In this document: positions 50,976 to 64,000 of the stretch, in pieces
Layout of the letters: every line of letters begins with the position of its first letter
Position numbering within the stretch: position 1 is the stretch's first letter
From: Lanius collurio
Lineage: Eukaryota; Chordata; Aves; Passeriformes; Laniidae
Direction: 5' to 3'
Length of the DNA stretch: 64,000 bases
Assembly (NCBI GenBank): GCA_020086605.1
Contig: JACBWW010000039.1
Coordinates: 1,719,600 to 1,783,599, forward strand
Notes under the pieces: generated by a model
What the model was told of the DNA's origin: nothing
The model's input: the letters and a program-made list of their open reading frames with translations, nothing else
Databases searched by the model: none
Made by a program: the position numbers and the translations under genes

Positions 50976-52763
50976 AATGGGTAATTTGAGAACTCTGAAC
51001 AAAACCCTCACCTGTATTTGTAAAAAAAAAAAAAAAAAAATCCAACAAAATTTAATTACATTCATAAGGAGTTTAGTCAATTAATAACAGGACTAAAAAT
51101 AAGAAACATATTCAAAATAGTTTTTGAAAGAGGTAGTAAGCTGTGTGTTTCATTTCCACACTTACTCCAGTAAAGAAATACTTAATGGGGAAGACTGATT
51201 ACACCAGAGATTTTAAAAAAACTGTTGTGCTAGCCACTGATAGGAAACAAGAAAGGATTATAAGGTTAAGTGAGCTACAGGATTAAGCCAGTGTAGTGTT
51301 CCTATATTCTTGCCCTTCGCCTATGTTCCCTGAAAATTAATCCATGGCAATATTTCAACATGAGCTCTTTGGTGAAACCATGGTCTGGGCAATGTGCATT
51401 AAAAGGTGTCTCACAGATCAAAGCAAAGTGATACAAAAATTTAGGAAAAACACAAAAAGAATACTATTAAAGCACGGGAAATTTGCTCTTAAATGAAAGA
51501 TACAAATGCTATTGAAATATAGTGTAAAAAGCAAAGGTATATTGAAGGTAATTATTAATGTGAAGCAACATAAAACCTGGTTCACATAACTGCACTGGCC
51601 TCAGCACTGTCCAATATTCTCACTTCAATGAAGTTATGTCACTTTTAATTGTATTAGTTCTATCAAGTACCTGCTTTAGGCTGTACTTGAACAGACTGGG
51701 TCCTAATTCCCCACTGGTGTAAATTACTGCAGCTCCACAAGGATCTTAATAATTTTAGCTGCAATGATCTGATCCAGGATAACCTGAACACAGAATTTTC
51801 CTTTGACCTTTGACAATTTTTGGATTAATTATATGAAAAAAGTAAGTACAGCTGAGTAGAGAGCAGATCCTAGGACATTGTAACAGCATTTTCCACAGCA
51901 TGATGCAGAAGCAGAAAGATCACAACCTCCATCAATAAATCAAGGATACTCTAAAACACTTAAATGGAATGGCATTAATCACTACTTAGCTAACAGGGCA
52001 AAATCTATGCACTGATGTTTGTCTTATTCCCCAGCTAAATACTCAGTGCTTTGCCTTCCTCTATCAGTATCAGTAAAATCTCTTTTTCTTTTCTTCTTAA
52101 TCAGGAATGTTTGTTTTCCCCTGACATCTTTTGGCATCCTCCCCCACTTCCATTATTTAATTTTCTTTTAAATTCTAGCAATACTTACTCTTTACAGACC
52201 TTTATACCCCATCTCCAGATACTTTTTATTTCCTTTGCCTTTATTTTAGGCCTTTCTTCATTTTTTTTCTCCCTTATCTTTTTTGTCCCTCTGTCTTCAG
52301 AAAGTTCAGTGTGCAACTTAATCTAACAGCACGAAGCTTGCTGATATTATCAAGACTTGTGAAATAGAATCTAAGCTCTGACTGATTTTAGAGCCTTCTG
52401 GTGACAAATCACACATGAACAAATTGGTTCTTGACATTTGATCAGGTCTGCTAGCTTCTTAAAATATGCTTTAAAATTAACCTGTAGGCCTGGTTCTCCT
52501 TTTATTCTGGAAATATTGTACAAGTGTTTCACAAAACTTCCTTCTCTGTAGAGCAATTCTTGATTTGATAAGAATAATCAAAGCCAGTTATAGAAAATTC
52601 ACATTTGGCTTGATTCATTATAATCCCATATGTTAATGAGAAGTTTTAATCTATTTCTGTGTTTCTATAAAGATTCAAGCTTCATAGAAAAAATAATAAC
52701 TCCTTTACACAGTTAATACTGTAGAGAGAATGATATTGAACATATCATATATATCTACATAGA
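50976..52763. other. Non-coding, with A homopolymer
   Basis: AT-rich, with a 19-base A run at 51022-51040. A pyrimidine-rich stretch at about 52070-52320 gives a long hydrophobic frame (52051-52326, plus), which is what T-rich DNA encodes by chance; I do not take it for a membrane protein. Confidence 0.5.
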
Positions 52764-53045
52764 TAGAATCATAGAATGGTTTGGTTTGGAAGGACCCTAA
52801 AGATCATCCAGTGGAACTCCTTGCTATGGGCAGGGACAACTTCTGCTGAAACCAGGCTGTCCAGGGCCCCATCCAACCTGGCCTTGAAGTGGTTGGAGAT
52901 CTGAGCACTCCCAGGACTTCCATGGCTCCTCTGGGCCACCTGTGCCAGGGCCTCACCACACTCAGAGTGAATAATTACCCCTAACATCTAATGTAACCCT
53001 TCTCTCTTTCAGTTTAATGTCATTTACTCCTTGTCCTACTAAATG
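52764..53045 (-). mobile_element. CR1 LINE 3' UTR fragment, 3' end kept
   Basis: The element lies on the minus strand with its 3' end at about 52764, where the plus strand reads ATAGAATCATAGAATGG, the reverse complement of the typical CR1 terminus. The flanking landmarks of the 3' UTR follow in order: TTGGAAGGACCCTAAAGATC, the CCATCCAACCTGGCCTTGAA segment near 52870, GGCCACCTGTGCCAGGGCCT near 52935, and the CTCCTTGTCCTAC segment near 53028. It is a 5'-truncated insertion without coding sequence. It begins next to an ATATC-rich and ATAG-rich stretch (52744-52765), so the exact left edge is uncertain by a few bases. Confidence 0.95.
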
Positions 53046-56000
53046 GAGCTGCTGCTGCTGTGTGTCATTTTCCCTGGGTTTTACTTCACTTTCTTTATGT
53101 CTTTGGACCAAGACAACCCAACCCTGCTGCCATGCTGATGACCCTGAAAAACCCTGGTAACCTGTTGTCTGGAAGGGTTAATTAAATAACTGTTGCCCCT
53201 TTAAGGACATAGAATAGGCTTTATCAAATGCATCATAATAATTAGGTTCTTAAGGTAGAGAACTAATTATTTTGAAAGTTATGAAGAAACAGATACACCA
53301 AGAAAAAGGAAGATCAGCCTGTAACCCATTGTAGGACACAGGAGGGCAGCTCTTAGGCTGATCCTGACACATCCAGCATCCTGTTTAGTCCTGTTCTAGG
53401 GATGAGATGTGACACACAGAGTCTTTTCTCAGGCACAGTGACTTGGCTCATCATTTCCAACCTCTCTTTTGAGCAGAGGTTCAGAGACAGCAGCCAGGTG
53501 CAAAGTCCATTCCAATCTGTGTTCAGATCCTCAGGAAAGCTGGATGAGGCCTTCAGATGAGCAGGAGCTTTCACACTCCTTCAGGGGGCAGGGATTCCAG
53601 CCATGTCAGAGGGGGTTAAGGTGGCTCTGGTCGTGCAGCTGCACAGCCCCAGTTCTGTGAGAGGCACTGGGCAGCACCAACGCTGGCAACACAAGGGGGT
53701 TGGAGGGCTGGGACTTCACCCTGGCTGGCTGGGATACTGAATTAAACATCCACTTCCCAGAGGGTCTCCCATTCCTTATTTTGTATTTAACTGATGAGTG
53801 GTTTCTGCCCTTTCCTCTCTTACTCAGAGAATGGTATTAACTGTGTGTATTTCGAGCGACTGCAGCAATCCTACTAAATTTACCCAGAGTTCCAAATATA
53901 CGTAGAGTATCATAACTGTAATGTCCTCATTCTGTCATATTTGCTTGAAATGTGTGTATTTGTGTATTAGGTAGATTTACCCAGCCTAGAAAAAAAATAC
54001 AAAAAGCAGAATGAACTGTTTCTCTGTCTTCAAACAGCTTCATTCTGTCAGTAATATTAAAAAATAGAAATAATTGCTTAGAGATCAGAGATAATCGTCT
54101 CAGGGGGCTGTTGATATTGTTCTCCTTATCATTTTGTTTAATACAATATTGGTTGTATTGGCTCAGCAGTAGTTTTTAAACCTTCTAGTTTAATGGAAAT
54201 CTTTTAAGAAGAGTAAGGACTTTAAAAGAAGACTAAGCAAATGGGAAATACCTGAACAGACTTGCTAAATACAAAACTTCATATACCTATTTTGCCACAA
54301 TAAAGCCAGTCATTGCCAAAAAGGCTTGGTATATTTTCCAGGAATACAAACTGAAGCTATTAATTTGGTGCCATGAACAGCAAAAGGCAGATTCTTGACC
54401 AGCCATGGCATAAAATGGGATGGTTATGGCTTCCATGTCAGAAGGAAATTATTCAATAGCACAGCTAGTGGCTTGGAACATGCTGCATGTTTAAAATTCT
54501 CTTTTCAGCCACAAACTCAGTGTCTCCTTGCAAATTGCTTTGTTGCTGGGAGGATTTTCAGTTATATGAAAACTTCCTATAATAAACCACTGCTGTTCAA
54601 ATAAAATCTTTATTCCTGCTCCTACTGAATTTACATGGACTTTAGTGATACAGGATTTCAACAAAAGGGTGCAACTGGCTTGTACTAAATTTGATGAGTG
54701 TGTTTCATCCCTTTTGCAATAAGAAAGAAAAAAAAAATAGATGATGGGCTGATTTTTTAGAAGAGTTGTCCCCACAGCCTGAATTTTCTTTCATTTTGAG
54801 CAAGCTTCAGAGTGGAAAGTGAAGGCTATCAAATAGCAATGAGCAACATCAAGAATACATATTTTACACCTCAGTAGCTCTTTCTACCTGGGACTCTTAG
54901 AACTCTAAATACTAGCAGATCGAACCTAATGAGTTTTACCCCCTTTTAGCAAAGAAAGAAACAATTGTGTAATTAATATGACTCATCTGTATGAATGTAA
55001 AAGAACTGTTTTAAGTTACTTGGTTCCTCAGTTTTTGATCCTTGCTATGGAAGGAAGAGAATGACATGAATTTCTGGGCATTTGCCACATTTACATTCTA
55101 CTTGTGTACAACCTTCCCACGGGGAAATCCTTTCCTTCCTTACAGTTCTTGTGGATAAGGTCACAATTATGCAATTACTGCATGGATGAATTGCCCTATT
55201 TGATCAGTTAGATAGCTGAAAATTTTCTGTTAGTGGAGCCAATGTAAATGAAGAAGAGAGGTAGTTATTGTTGGTTTGTTTATTTTATAAAGAAGTGTGG
55301 ATGTGTGTGAAGCAGGAGACAAGGGCTCACCTAAAGCAAGAATATAGGCTGCATTGTCTTTCTGTCTGCTTAGCACAGAACAGAAGAGTAAAATATGCAT
55401 CTTTATGATTGCAGAGAGCAGGTAATAAAAAAGAATGATTATTTACTTGCTATAGAAATAATACCCATTGCTTTTCAAATGAAGATGAATGATGTTGATG
55501 CTGTATTTAAGATGCTAAAAAGCCCATCCAGGAAAGCCTTTGTTTTATGCATTGTATTACACATTTTGTCAGCCCTGATCACAAGAGGTGGATGGAGGAA
55601 AGTCTGTGTGGGGAAGGGATCTCGATATCTCCAGCTGATTGCTCATTTCTCTTGACTCCTGCAATGGGGATGGGGAGAAGTTGTAGTGCATAAAGTGGGA
55701 TGGCTGCAGAGGCAGCTTTCTGCTCATGTGAGCACCTTGGAAATTCTGCTGCTACTGAGTCTGCAGCTCAGACCTGGGGTTCATGCTGGGAGCTGGGACA
55801 GAGGGGATCAGGAGGTTTCCTCCTGGAACTGAGCATTCCTTAACTTCCTGAGGCACTGTTTGTCTGGACAAATGGTATTGGTGTCAAAATACTGACAAAA
55901 GAGATAAATCACCACATTTTGTAAACTACTATGACACGTCTAGGTAACAGCAGTATTTCATGTCTGTCCTGCTAAAGTGACCATTTAGACACCTTCTAGA

Positions 56001-58506
56001 GCTGCTCAGAGCTTTAAAAATAAATGAGTATTAGCTACTTAAAAATACAGATATTTATGATCAGATGTTAAAAAGATAAATTATAGTGTAATTCACCACT
56101 TATAAACCAGTAACCTGTTGAAAATACCACCTTTTTCTCGCAGGCATTTTTATTTACAAAAGGACATGTATAATGATGGAGTGATTTGTCTTGGTGAGTA
56201 AGAGCACAGTGAGGTCACTGTCTGTAAGCAGCAACTGTAATGATAAAAAAGCACATCATAAAGCCATGGTTGGCTAAGCAGAATAATTTTAAATACTTTG
56301 CTCTATACTCACAACAGCTGTACATGGCTGGTGCTGCTTCAGAGTGATCAACATGGAGACACAGAGCACTTGGTGGGATCTCTTTCTTGCTCACTATTCA
56401 GTAAAAAAACCCACTCTGAGTCCTCTCATGGAAGTAACTTCTTGGCACCTTCCAAATGACTTTTTCTCTCCTGTACTTCTCTCAAGTTGAATACATGAGA
56501 TGCACAAGCATCTTTGCTACTCTAAAGACTGCAGGATCTTCCTCTCTGTGTAAATATATCCAAATGTGGCCTTTAATAGCTGTGGAGGATGTGATTTTCC
56601 TGCTGGTGTGATGTGTGGTGCCACTGACAATCTGACTGCTACACAATCTCATTTGTGGCAAGGGCACCTGGGTTTTAACTGGGACTACAAATCTCAAGAC
56701 ACGTCTGAAAAAGCCCAGTTGCCTGTAAGGAGATAAGAAAGAAAGGACATGAGGACCAACATCTTCGGAATCTCTGTGGGATCCCAGGATTAGCTAAATC
56801 TTGCTAAAATGATAGTTCTCAAAGGAGGAATCTGGGCATAGACAGAAAATTTGGTACAGCATTATCTGAGCTGAGTATCATCAAAAATAGAGGTGGGTGG
56901 AGGAGATTTAAGGCTCAGGAAACACTGAGAATTTGTGGTGGTAGACATAAAGGAAGGAGGTGTGGAGGGCTGCATACAACTAAAAATATGCCCTCCTCAT
57001 GAAAAAAAGTCTGAATATTTTTTCCTTCTATCCTTTGATTTTTTTTTTCTCTTGACAAGAGTTTCAATTTGCCATTAAAGCATAGGAAATTCATGTGTTT
57101 CTCCAAGAAGCTTGAAGATCCATATGGATGTGGCTTAAAAATAAAAACTGCTTTAGAATTTCCATCCATTTCCTGTTCAGTAGGACTTTTAGCTATTAAT
57201 TTGACTTGAGGACTAGTCTAACTCACAAAGGCATACACAGTGTGCAGACAATGGCAATTTGCTGAGGTGGGTGAGATGAATCAACTCATGGTGAGACTGA
57301 TTTCTTCTGCTAACTATAAAAAGTACACTGATGATTAAATTAGGAAAGATACCTCATGCTTAGGTAGCTACTGTTAAATGACATGAATCCCACATAAATG
57401 ACAAAGTCAAGCAGCAAAAAAAGCAACTTTTTTTACAGAGGATCATCAGTGGAGGCATCAATGCTTACAGTTCATCTCTCAAAGGCCCCTCTCCTATTGG
57501 CACTGGAATTTAAATCTCTTCTTGCACTGGACTAGAGAGCACAGCATTGCCATGTTTGATAAAGGGATAAAAATTTGGCTGCATTAAAAGGGTAGATCAG
57601 TGCACAATTTTTAAGAACAAGAACTGATTCCAAGGCAGTAACTTTGCTTAAAAATTGATGCTGGTGCTATGTGACCCACTTTATTCTCAGGGCAGAGAGA
57701 GTCCAGTGCTTTTTCTGCCATCTATGCTATCAAAAAGCACTTAAGAGTCAGGGTCAGTTAATAAGGAAGATAGGGCTCATCTGTCCTTTCCCTTTTGAGG
57801 TCATCAGGGAGCCTCATCTCCTTTTCTCCTTGTCAGGTTGGTCCTGTTCATATATTTGGGAGAGTTTACTATTTATTTCAATCTAGAAATGTAAGGTTGG
57901 TTCTGTACCATTCCCCATCTTTACTAAATCCCCCAAACTCACACCCACCCCTGTTAAGAACAGACTGATTTCTGAACACTGCTCGTAATAGAGGAGGCAA
58001 AATGTATTGGAATACAGTCCCACTTGCTGGAATACTGACAAAGAAGAGCTAAATTATTTAAAGTAATTGTCCCCCATATTTTCCATCCCATGGGAAACAA
58101 CACTTAGCTAATAACACAGTATTAGGAACACGAGTGCTTCCACAAAGGGTTGGGGACTACAGAGTAATATTTGTTCATTCAGTAGAGCTTCACCATTTCT
58201 GTAAATATGGGAGAACTTCAGCATGAGTAGGCATGTAAGAAACACATGGAAACTGTGGGAGACCCCTGCTCTGTGCCTTTCTGGCAGCAGCAGTGTTGGT
58301 GTCACAGACAGGGCAGCAGCACCTACATAAAGGGCTGTACTTGGGGATGCCAGTCCCTATTCCAGCAGCCCCACCACTCCTTGACCTCCAATACCAAGTA
58401 CTTCCTCTTATATAACCACTTTAATATTTATCTTCCTCTGTGCCCTTGTTGAGACATCTTACTTATCTTTTCTTTAATGATAGTGACATCTTATTGAGTG
58501 CAATGA
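53046..58506. other. Non-coding, no gene recognised
   Basis: Mostly AT-rich. A GC-richer patch at about 53465-53750 and another at 55560-55860 carry overlapping short frames without recognisable domains. No mobile element is recognised in this part. Confidence 0.5.
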
Positions 58507-59016
58507 GATGAGAAATGTCAGGGCAGGCTCCCAGGCCTCTCTCGAGGAAAGCTGACAGTGCCATTCCCACTTTTCCAGTCAGATGAAACACAGAACTCTC
58601 CAGATCCAATCCCCAAGCCCTTAGAATGGGATTTCTACCAGACCATCAGATTTCTCACCATGTTAGCCAAGTTTAAGAGAGGGCAGACAGCTTTGGATGA
58701 ACAGACATCAACCCAGTGCAACCATCTGAACATGTCTGCCCTGCAAGCAGCTCTTGGGGAAGAGACAGGCCAGGTGAAGCCCATCAAAACCCAACTGAGG
58801 GATGTGAGCTGGAAGGTCATGCTGGAGGAGCCTGTCTCTATGTGTGAGTGTGGGGGATCACTTCCAGGAGGGCAGTGCTCTCCTTTCTTATGGCCTCAAC
58901 CACCTTCTCAAGGCTGTGCTTCTGTCTCTGTCCTCTGTCCCTTCCGTGTCCTCACAGTTCCTCTTCTGTCCCTTCCTTCCCCTTTGCAGAAGCAGCCTGG
59001 CAGTTACTCAACCTGA
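58507..59016 (+). pseudogene. Candidate exon or decayed coding sequence, product unknown
   Basis: An open frame of 169 codons between stops at 58504-58506 and 59014-59016, the longest in the window. From 58579 to 58843 it looks coding: C or G is frequent at third positions, with many CAG, AAG, CTG, ATC, ACC and GAG codons, and the peptide has a normal mix of residues (for example PKPLEWDFYQTIRFLTML and LQAALGEETGQVKPIKTQL). A pyrimidine-rich tract ending in TTTTCCAG (58571-58578) resembles a splice acceptor, and GTGAGT at 58844-58849 is a good donor match, so a 265-base exon is possible. A second acceptor-like site (CCTTTGCAG, ending at 58989) follows a long pyrimidine tract, but joining it to the GTGAGT donor in this frame gives an immediate stop. 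I do not recognise the protein. It could be a real exon, a dead exon, a lineage-specific repeat or chance. Confidence 0.35.
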
Positions 59017-62000
59017 CTACTCAGCCCAGAGGCAGCAAAATTCAATTTATCAGTTCAATTAATTCAATTAATAAGCAAAATTCAACAGATCAGAGAACTG
59101 GCATTGCAATCAACATTCCAATCCATGTTGCTAAGTGGAGTTCCTTCAGTGAAGGGGACACGCCATTGTTATTCCCACACTCATATTTTATTAATATGGA
59201 AGAAACTGTTAAGGGTGTTATTAAATTGGGATCTCATATAATGGGAAGTGTTCTGGAAAGATGCTGGCAAGGCTTGCAAAGGTTTTTTTTAATTTCCCTC
59301 AAAGCTTTCTCAGCTTTCAGTGTGGCTTTTTCACAAAGGTAAACTTGGAGGATTAACGCCACTCTCCTCATGGTACTCTGTTTACCAAGGGAACTTTGGT
59401 CAGAGGGAGAAAAGTGGACAACTTCAGACTTTTCATGTCAGTGCTACTTACAGAACAAATATCCATTGGCAGGGTAAGAGCCTGAAGAAGAAGAAAAGCA
59501 GCTTTCTACCTATTGTGCAATAAATCAAAAGGTTCCATTGAATTTCTTTGAGTGTTAGCAAAATTGCTTAATCGAGGATTTCAAAGGGTGATCAAAATTG
59601 TTTTCAGTTATTTCTGACTTGCACTTGTATCATTCCAGACTGAGCTGAGTCTTTTTCCTTAGTACATTCCTTTATTTAAGGGCAATAGAAAGAAGAGAAA
59701 GCAGCGAATTTCAATTATCAGGATCCCAATGTGTGGGAAATATGACTTCAATTCTTCCTCTGGAACATCTGAATAAGAGCAAATAATTGCAAGTTCTTCA
59801 CTAATAAAAAGCAGAGGAAAAAAGAAACAATAAGAGAACATTTTCAGAAATTGGATTTTCATTATCTACAATAACACAGGAAGCTTATCTATTGTGAAGA
59901 AAGCAAGCCTGATTCTAATGTGGAATAAATATTTGCATGATAATAAGGTAATGTATTTTAGATTAAGTCAATGTATTGCTCACAAAGGAAAAAGATACAG
60001 CTGTGGCCATCCTTGGGAAAATGTGACTTTCTGGATGTGACTTTGTGCATGTCTGAGGACTCTACTGCTACTTTTCTTTTAAAGTACATTTACTGTTACA
60101 GTTACCATTGACTACAGACTCACATCCAGACTCTGAGGGCGGCAAAATAGGGATGCAAGACCTGCTAAAAAGCTTTGATCTTTAAGAATAAGTTAGGAGT
60201 CTGAAAAGGAGAAAACAAAATATGCCTGTCTGTCTCACTGTGTTGTATTACTAATGCCTAAGAGTTGAAAATTAAAGGGGTTTATGAAGAACCAACTGTA
60301 AAAATGTATCAACTAAAGAGTTTATTACAGAAATTATTCATTTACATCCCAAAAAGAACTAGATGGTGAACATTCAAAGATCTTTCTTTTCAAATGTGAC
60401 TAAAAATTCCAAGGCGGTGGCAAATTGTATTGGTTCTACAGCAGTAGAATTAAAGCGAACACCACCCTGCACTGAAAGCACTGATCCATTATTGGTATAA
60501 ATATTGATTGCTTAAGTTAAGGGGTTTACAAACCAAAGTATCTGCATCCTCAGCTACTGTAAATCAGATCAGTGAAGTTTATGGAACTAAACACTGTTTA
60601 CAGAAGAGGAAGGCCTGGATATCGTTCCTTAAATAATAAACCCTGCTTTCTTAGGAGAGAAAAAATTATCCCCTAAAATCTTGGAGATGGACATGTTAAA
60701 AGGATCACTGAATATTTACTTTCCTTGATTCAGATTTCTCCCAGGACTTAAGAAGAACAAATCTTTTTAAGGACTACTTTGAACTACTTTTGATGTGCTC
60801 CTGCTGGTCCAGGACAGATGGTTTACACTGCACAGCCAGAAATAATTTGTGGTGCTCCATGCATCCTATGTTCTATATAAACAGCCTCTAAGCAATTGCC
60901 AATTATCTAGAAGTATGAAATTGTCCATGGGATCAGAGAACTTACCCCATCCAGCCAAAAAACTCCCATGTCACTTACAGTCTGAAAACCAGGAATACTT
61001 GTTCACGTCTCACCTTATGAACCAGCAAGAAAATGAGAGCATCAGTCTTAGCATTCTCAGAATTTAGATGGACACAATATCCAAACATAAAGTGAAACAA
61101 AAGGCTTAGCCAGTGAATGAATTTTAGTGGGTTAATCAAAAGCAAATTTAAAAGTGGAGATGAAATTATGTCTCTGTTGTGTTGAATGGATATGGTTCCA
61201 CAGATTCTTGTAGTCCTACATGTAGAAATCAGCTCTCTTGCATGGAAGCATCAGATTTCTAAGCATGCCACGGAAGACTGTGGGAAATGGTGGGCTTTCC
61301 AACATAGAGTTGGATTTTCCAGTATGTGGTTGGGCTAAAATATGCCCACAATCTGTATTCAATGGACAAAAGAATTATTACGGTAACTATAAAGTAGAAA
61401 AAAGAAAGTTACAGTGTATTGGGAAGAGGCTGAGAAGGAAAGTTGAATGAATTTCTTTCCCTCCCCAGAGTGCCAGGCTCTCATTTCAGCAGCTGTCTGC
61501 CACTCAGAGCCTCACTTGGGCTCTCTTGGCAGCACAAAAACTGTCAGCAATGGCCCAACTGACTTCATGCAGAAAAAGGTGGACAAAAAAATGACTGGTA
61601 TGCTAAGAACTATTTTTGAATTGATTCTATAGGGCAGAAAAAGACAAGGTGATTCAACTCAGGCAGAGATGGAAAACAGAGGAGATGGGATACTGTGTAT
61701 TTTCAACAGTTTAAAAACAAACTGTAGCTTTTTCCTCCCCATTTTATTCCATTTATCTCATATCCTTTTACAAGGAGACAGTATCTTTTCCCTGTACAAG
61801 GTAATCTTCATGGTCTGTTTTTAACTGTAAAAACAGAAAACAAAACCAAATCTGACATGTAGACACCACATTCTTAGATCAGAAAAACATATGCCAGGGA
61901 AAAGAAGCTGTACACTGTTGCTGCATTTGGATGAAGCTATAAAAGCTTTGTAAAACAATTATACTTCACATTTCTCATCAGTAAATCTCACCAGACTAAG

Positions 62001-64000
62001 GCAGAAAGTATTATCCTCCTTATTTAATGATGCAGAAATTAAAGCATGGGGACACAGGTATGCTTTGTGCAAGGTCACTGGCAGAACTAAAAAGACAACA
62101 TTATTTTTCAGTTCCCAGCAAATTAGCTTTTAACTAAACCCACTGCTTCATCAGCTAAGCAAAACAAAACAAAAGAAAGGACAATATAAACAAAGTCTTT
62201 GATAGTTCAATTTTTGTTCACTATGAAATATCCATTAGGACTGCTAGGAATTATCCCCATGCATTATTTGAAGAACAAAAAGAAGCCAAGGCAAACTTAA
62301 GTCACCATCAAATGAATGTGAAAACATTGCATTATGGAAAAGAAGGCCACATCAATAAATAAGAATTATCTACTCAGTTCTGGTAAGTAGCTTATGAGTT
62401 GGATATGATGGTAAATATGGTTACAGTAAATACAGGCTACAAACTACACCCCTAATTAAGGTGTGAACTGCAGCATGAAGCATTTTCCCCACTACCATTA
62501 TCTTTTCACATGAGCCATGTTTATATCTGAATTACGTTAAATCTGCTCTAACTTTAGGGCTGGGATTTGTCAGCCCTCCGAGGGTGTCTGCTCAGTTCCC
62601 TCAGCCTTTAGGAAAGCAGCCTGTGTACCATTGCCTTTTAGATGTTCCACAGAAAAACAGGCACTTTTGTAAGCTCTTTGAGTCATAAACTCTGAATTCC
62701 TTAGTTTTCTGGTAGGCTCCTTTTAACATCTTGACAGTTAAGACAATTTTAATCTACCTTTTCTTCCCCCTTTCCCCCACCTCCACCATCTTGCACAAAA
62801 CCACAAAAAACTCCCCCTACACAACACTGTTAGAATTCCTTATGATTCCCTAGTAATCATAATAAATCCATCTGAAACCTTCAGGAAAAAAAAAAACAAA
62901 CAGAAAATTTGAAAGTCTTTTCCCAACCTCTAACTCCCTCTCTTTTTTCTATTACAAGTAAGCTGAATATTATAAGGTTTTACACAGATATTTATTAGTG
63001 TGTGTGTGTTTCAAGTTGGAATACATCCGAATAAAATCAGCAGCTTAGCAAAGCACAGCAGATGTGATGGGAGCAGTAAAGCTTTGGTAAAGCTTTGCTC
63101 ACTTGAGTGGATCACTGAGTTTCTGAAACTTCTGACTTATTCAAGTCTCAGTTGCCTGATACTTGAGGAACTTGGCTATCTGTGAAATAAGATTAAAAAA
63201 ACCCCCAAAGATTTATCTGAGCATATTCCATTTGCCCTCCATAGCAAGAATACAGTCAGGAACAATCAAGAATTAAAATTTAGAAGAGAGAGAATAAAGC
63301 TAAAATTCCAAGCAAAACCTCACCCTCCCAGGAGCAAGAGCTGTGATAGCCAAAATGTCACATCAGTCAAATATTACTGAAAATCTGATACTTAAGTATA
63401 AATTTGGAGTATGTTGACTTCAGATTTATGGGAATGTTGAGTCTGGAAAACTCCCTTTTTAAAACTTGGCATTTTAAGTGATGGTAGAAGGACATAAGCA
63501 TTTTTCTCTCCCCTCTGTCACTCACAGCTGCTGAATTCAATGGGACTGCTCTTACTTGGTGAGATTCCTGTCACTCCAGGACATCCCACAGGAGCCACTC
63601 AGGTGTAAAACTCTACCCTGCACCTACACCTGAATTGCTCAGATTTGACTGTACCCTGGAATCTTTAAAAGTGTCCCTGACAGCTTTGCTTCCACATCAT
63701 GTTGTATGTTCTTTTGTGATTAGAAGAAAATTTATGAAGTCATTATATATTCACAGTTCTCAAAAAAATTTGTGTTCTTTCCAGCTGTCTGGCTAAGATG
63801 CTGGCATGTATCAAATCTGTAGCAAATCTCTGGGGAGAAGAACAAAACTTTATAGCATGGGAAAAAAATGCCTTAACTTCAACTCCTTTGCCTCTCAGAT
63901 GAGAGGCTTTCAGAACTAAAATCAAGATGTTTTAAAATAGATTCTGTCGCATTATCAGTGATCTCAAGGGTTTTTTTTTTCCAGGCTTTTGTATGGAAAT
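59017..64000. other. Non-coding, no gene recognised
   Basis: AT-rich single-copy sequence to the end of the window. A short run of TTCAATT-like motifs follows the candidate exon at 59040-59075. Frames at 60849-61067, 61238-61450 and 61447-61632 are under about 75 codons without known domains. No mobile element is recognised. Confidence 0.5.

Noticed and set aside
52051..52326. Hydrophobic 91-codon frame resembling a membrane protein
   Set aside because: T-rich and pyrimidine-rich DNA encodes hydrophobic residues by chance; no start context or family match.

Overview
This window looks like non-coding vertebrate DNA, most likely from a bird and plausibly a songbird. The evidence is several chicken-repeat-1 (CR1) retrotransposon fragments, two of them ending in the typical 3' motif related to ATTCTATGAT, in AT-rich sequence with vertebrate-style microsatellites and no operon-like coding. 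The species cannot be fixed from the window. A five-N assembly gap lies at 20215-20219.

No gene can be assigned with confidence. Nearly all open frames are short, overlap one another on both strands and resemble nothing I know, so the window is probably a gene desert or the inside of a very large intron. The one exception worth attention is an open frame at 58507-59016 with coding-like codon use and good splice-like signals. It could be a real exon, a decayed exon or a lineage-specific repeat, and I do not recognise its product.

Layout: 1-19 kb is AT-rich single-copy DNA with a TA microsatellite (1533-1563), a nested inverted repeat (2910-2999), a very short telomere-like tract (7153-7176) and small tandem duplications (9064-9105, 17407-17458). 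A CR1 3' end lies at 19176-19521. Further CR1 pieces lie at 23380-23582 (minus, reverse transcriptase remnant), 25535-26135 (minus, end of the reverse transcriptase plus 3' UTR), 32880-33112 (plus), 43775-43880 (minus, very old), 45805-46215 (plus, middle of ORF2), 50820-50975 (plus, old) and 52764-53045 (minus, 3' end intact). Local duplications are the most distinctive feature of the second half: a 117-bp direct repeat in two copies 912 bp apart (29344-29460 and 30256-30372), and a 94-bp minisatellite of 2.9 copies (49321-49593). A T-rich tract with regularly spaced G lies at 46501-46560.

The CR1 pieces are all broken, lie in both orientations and show different degrees of decay, so they record repeated insertions over time and form no functional unit. 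I found no RNA gene, CRISPR array or intact mobile element, and nothing that amounts to a new multi-gene system.
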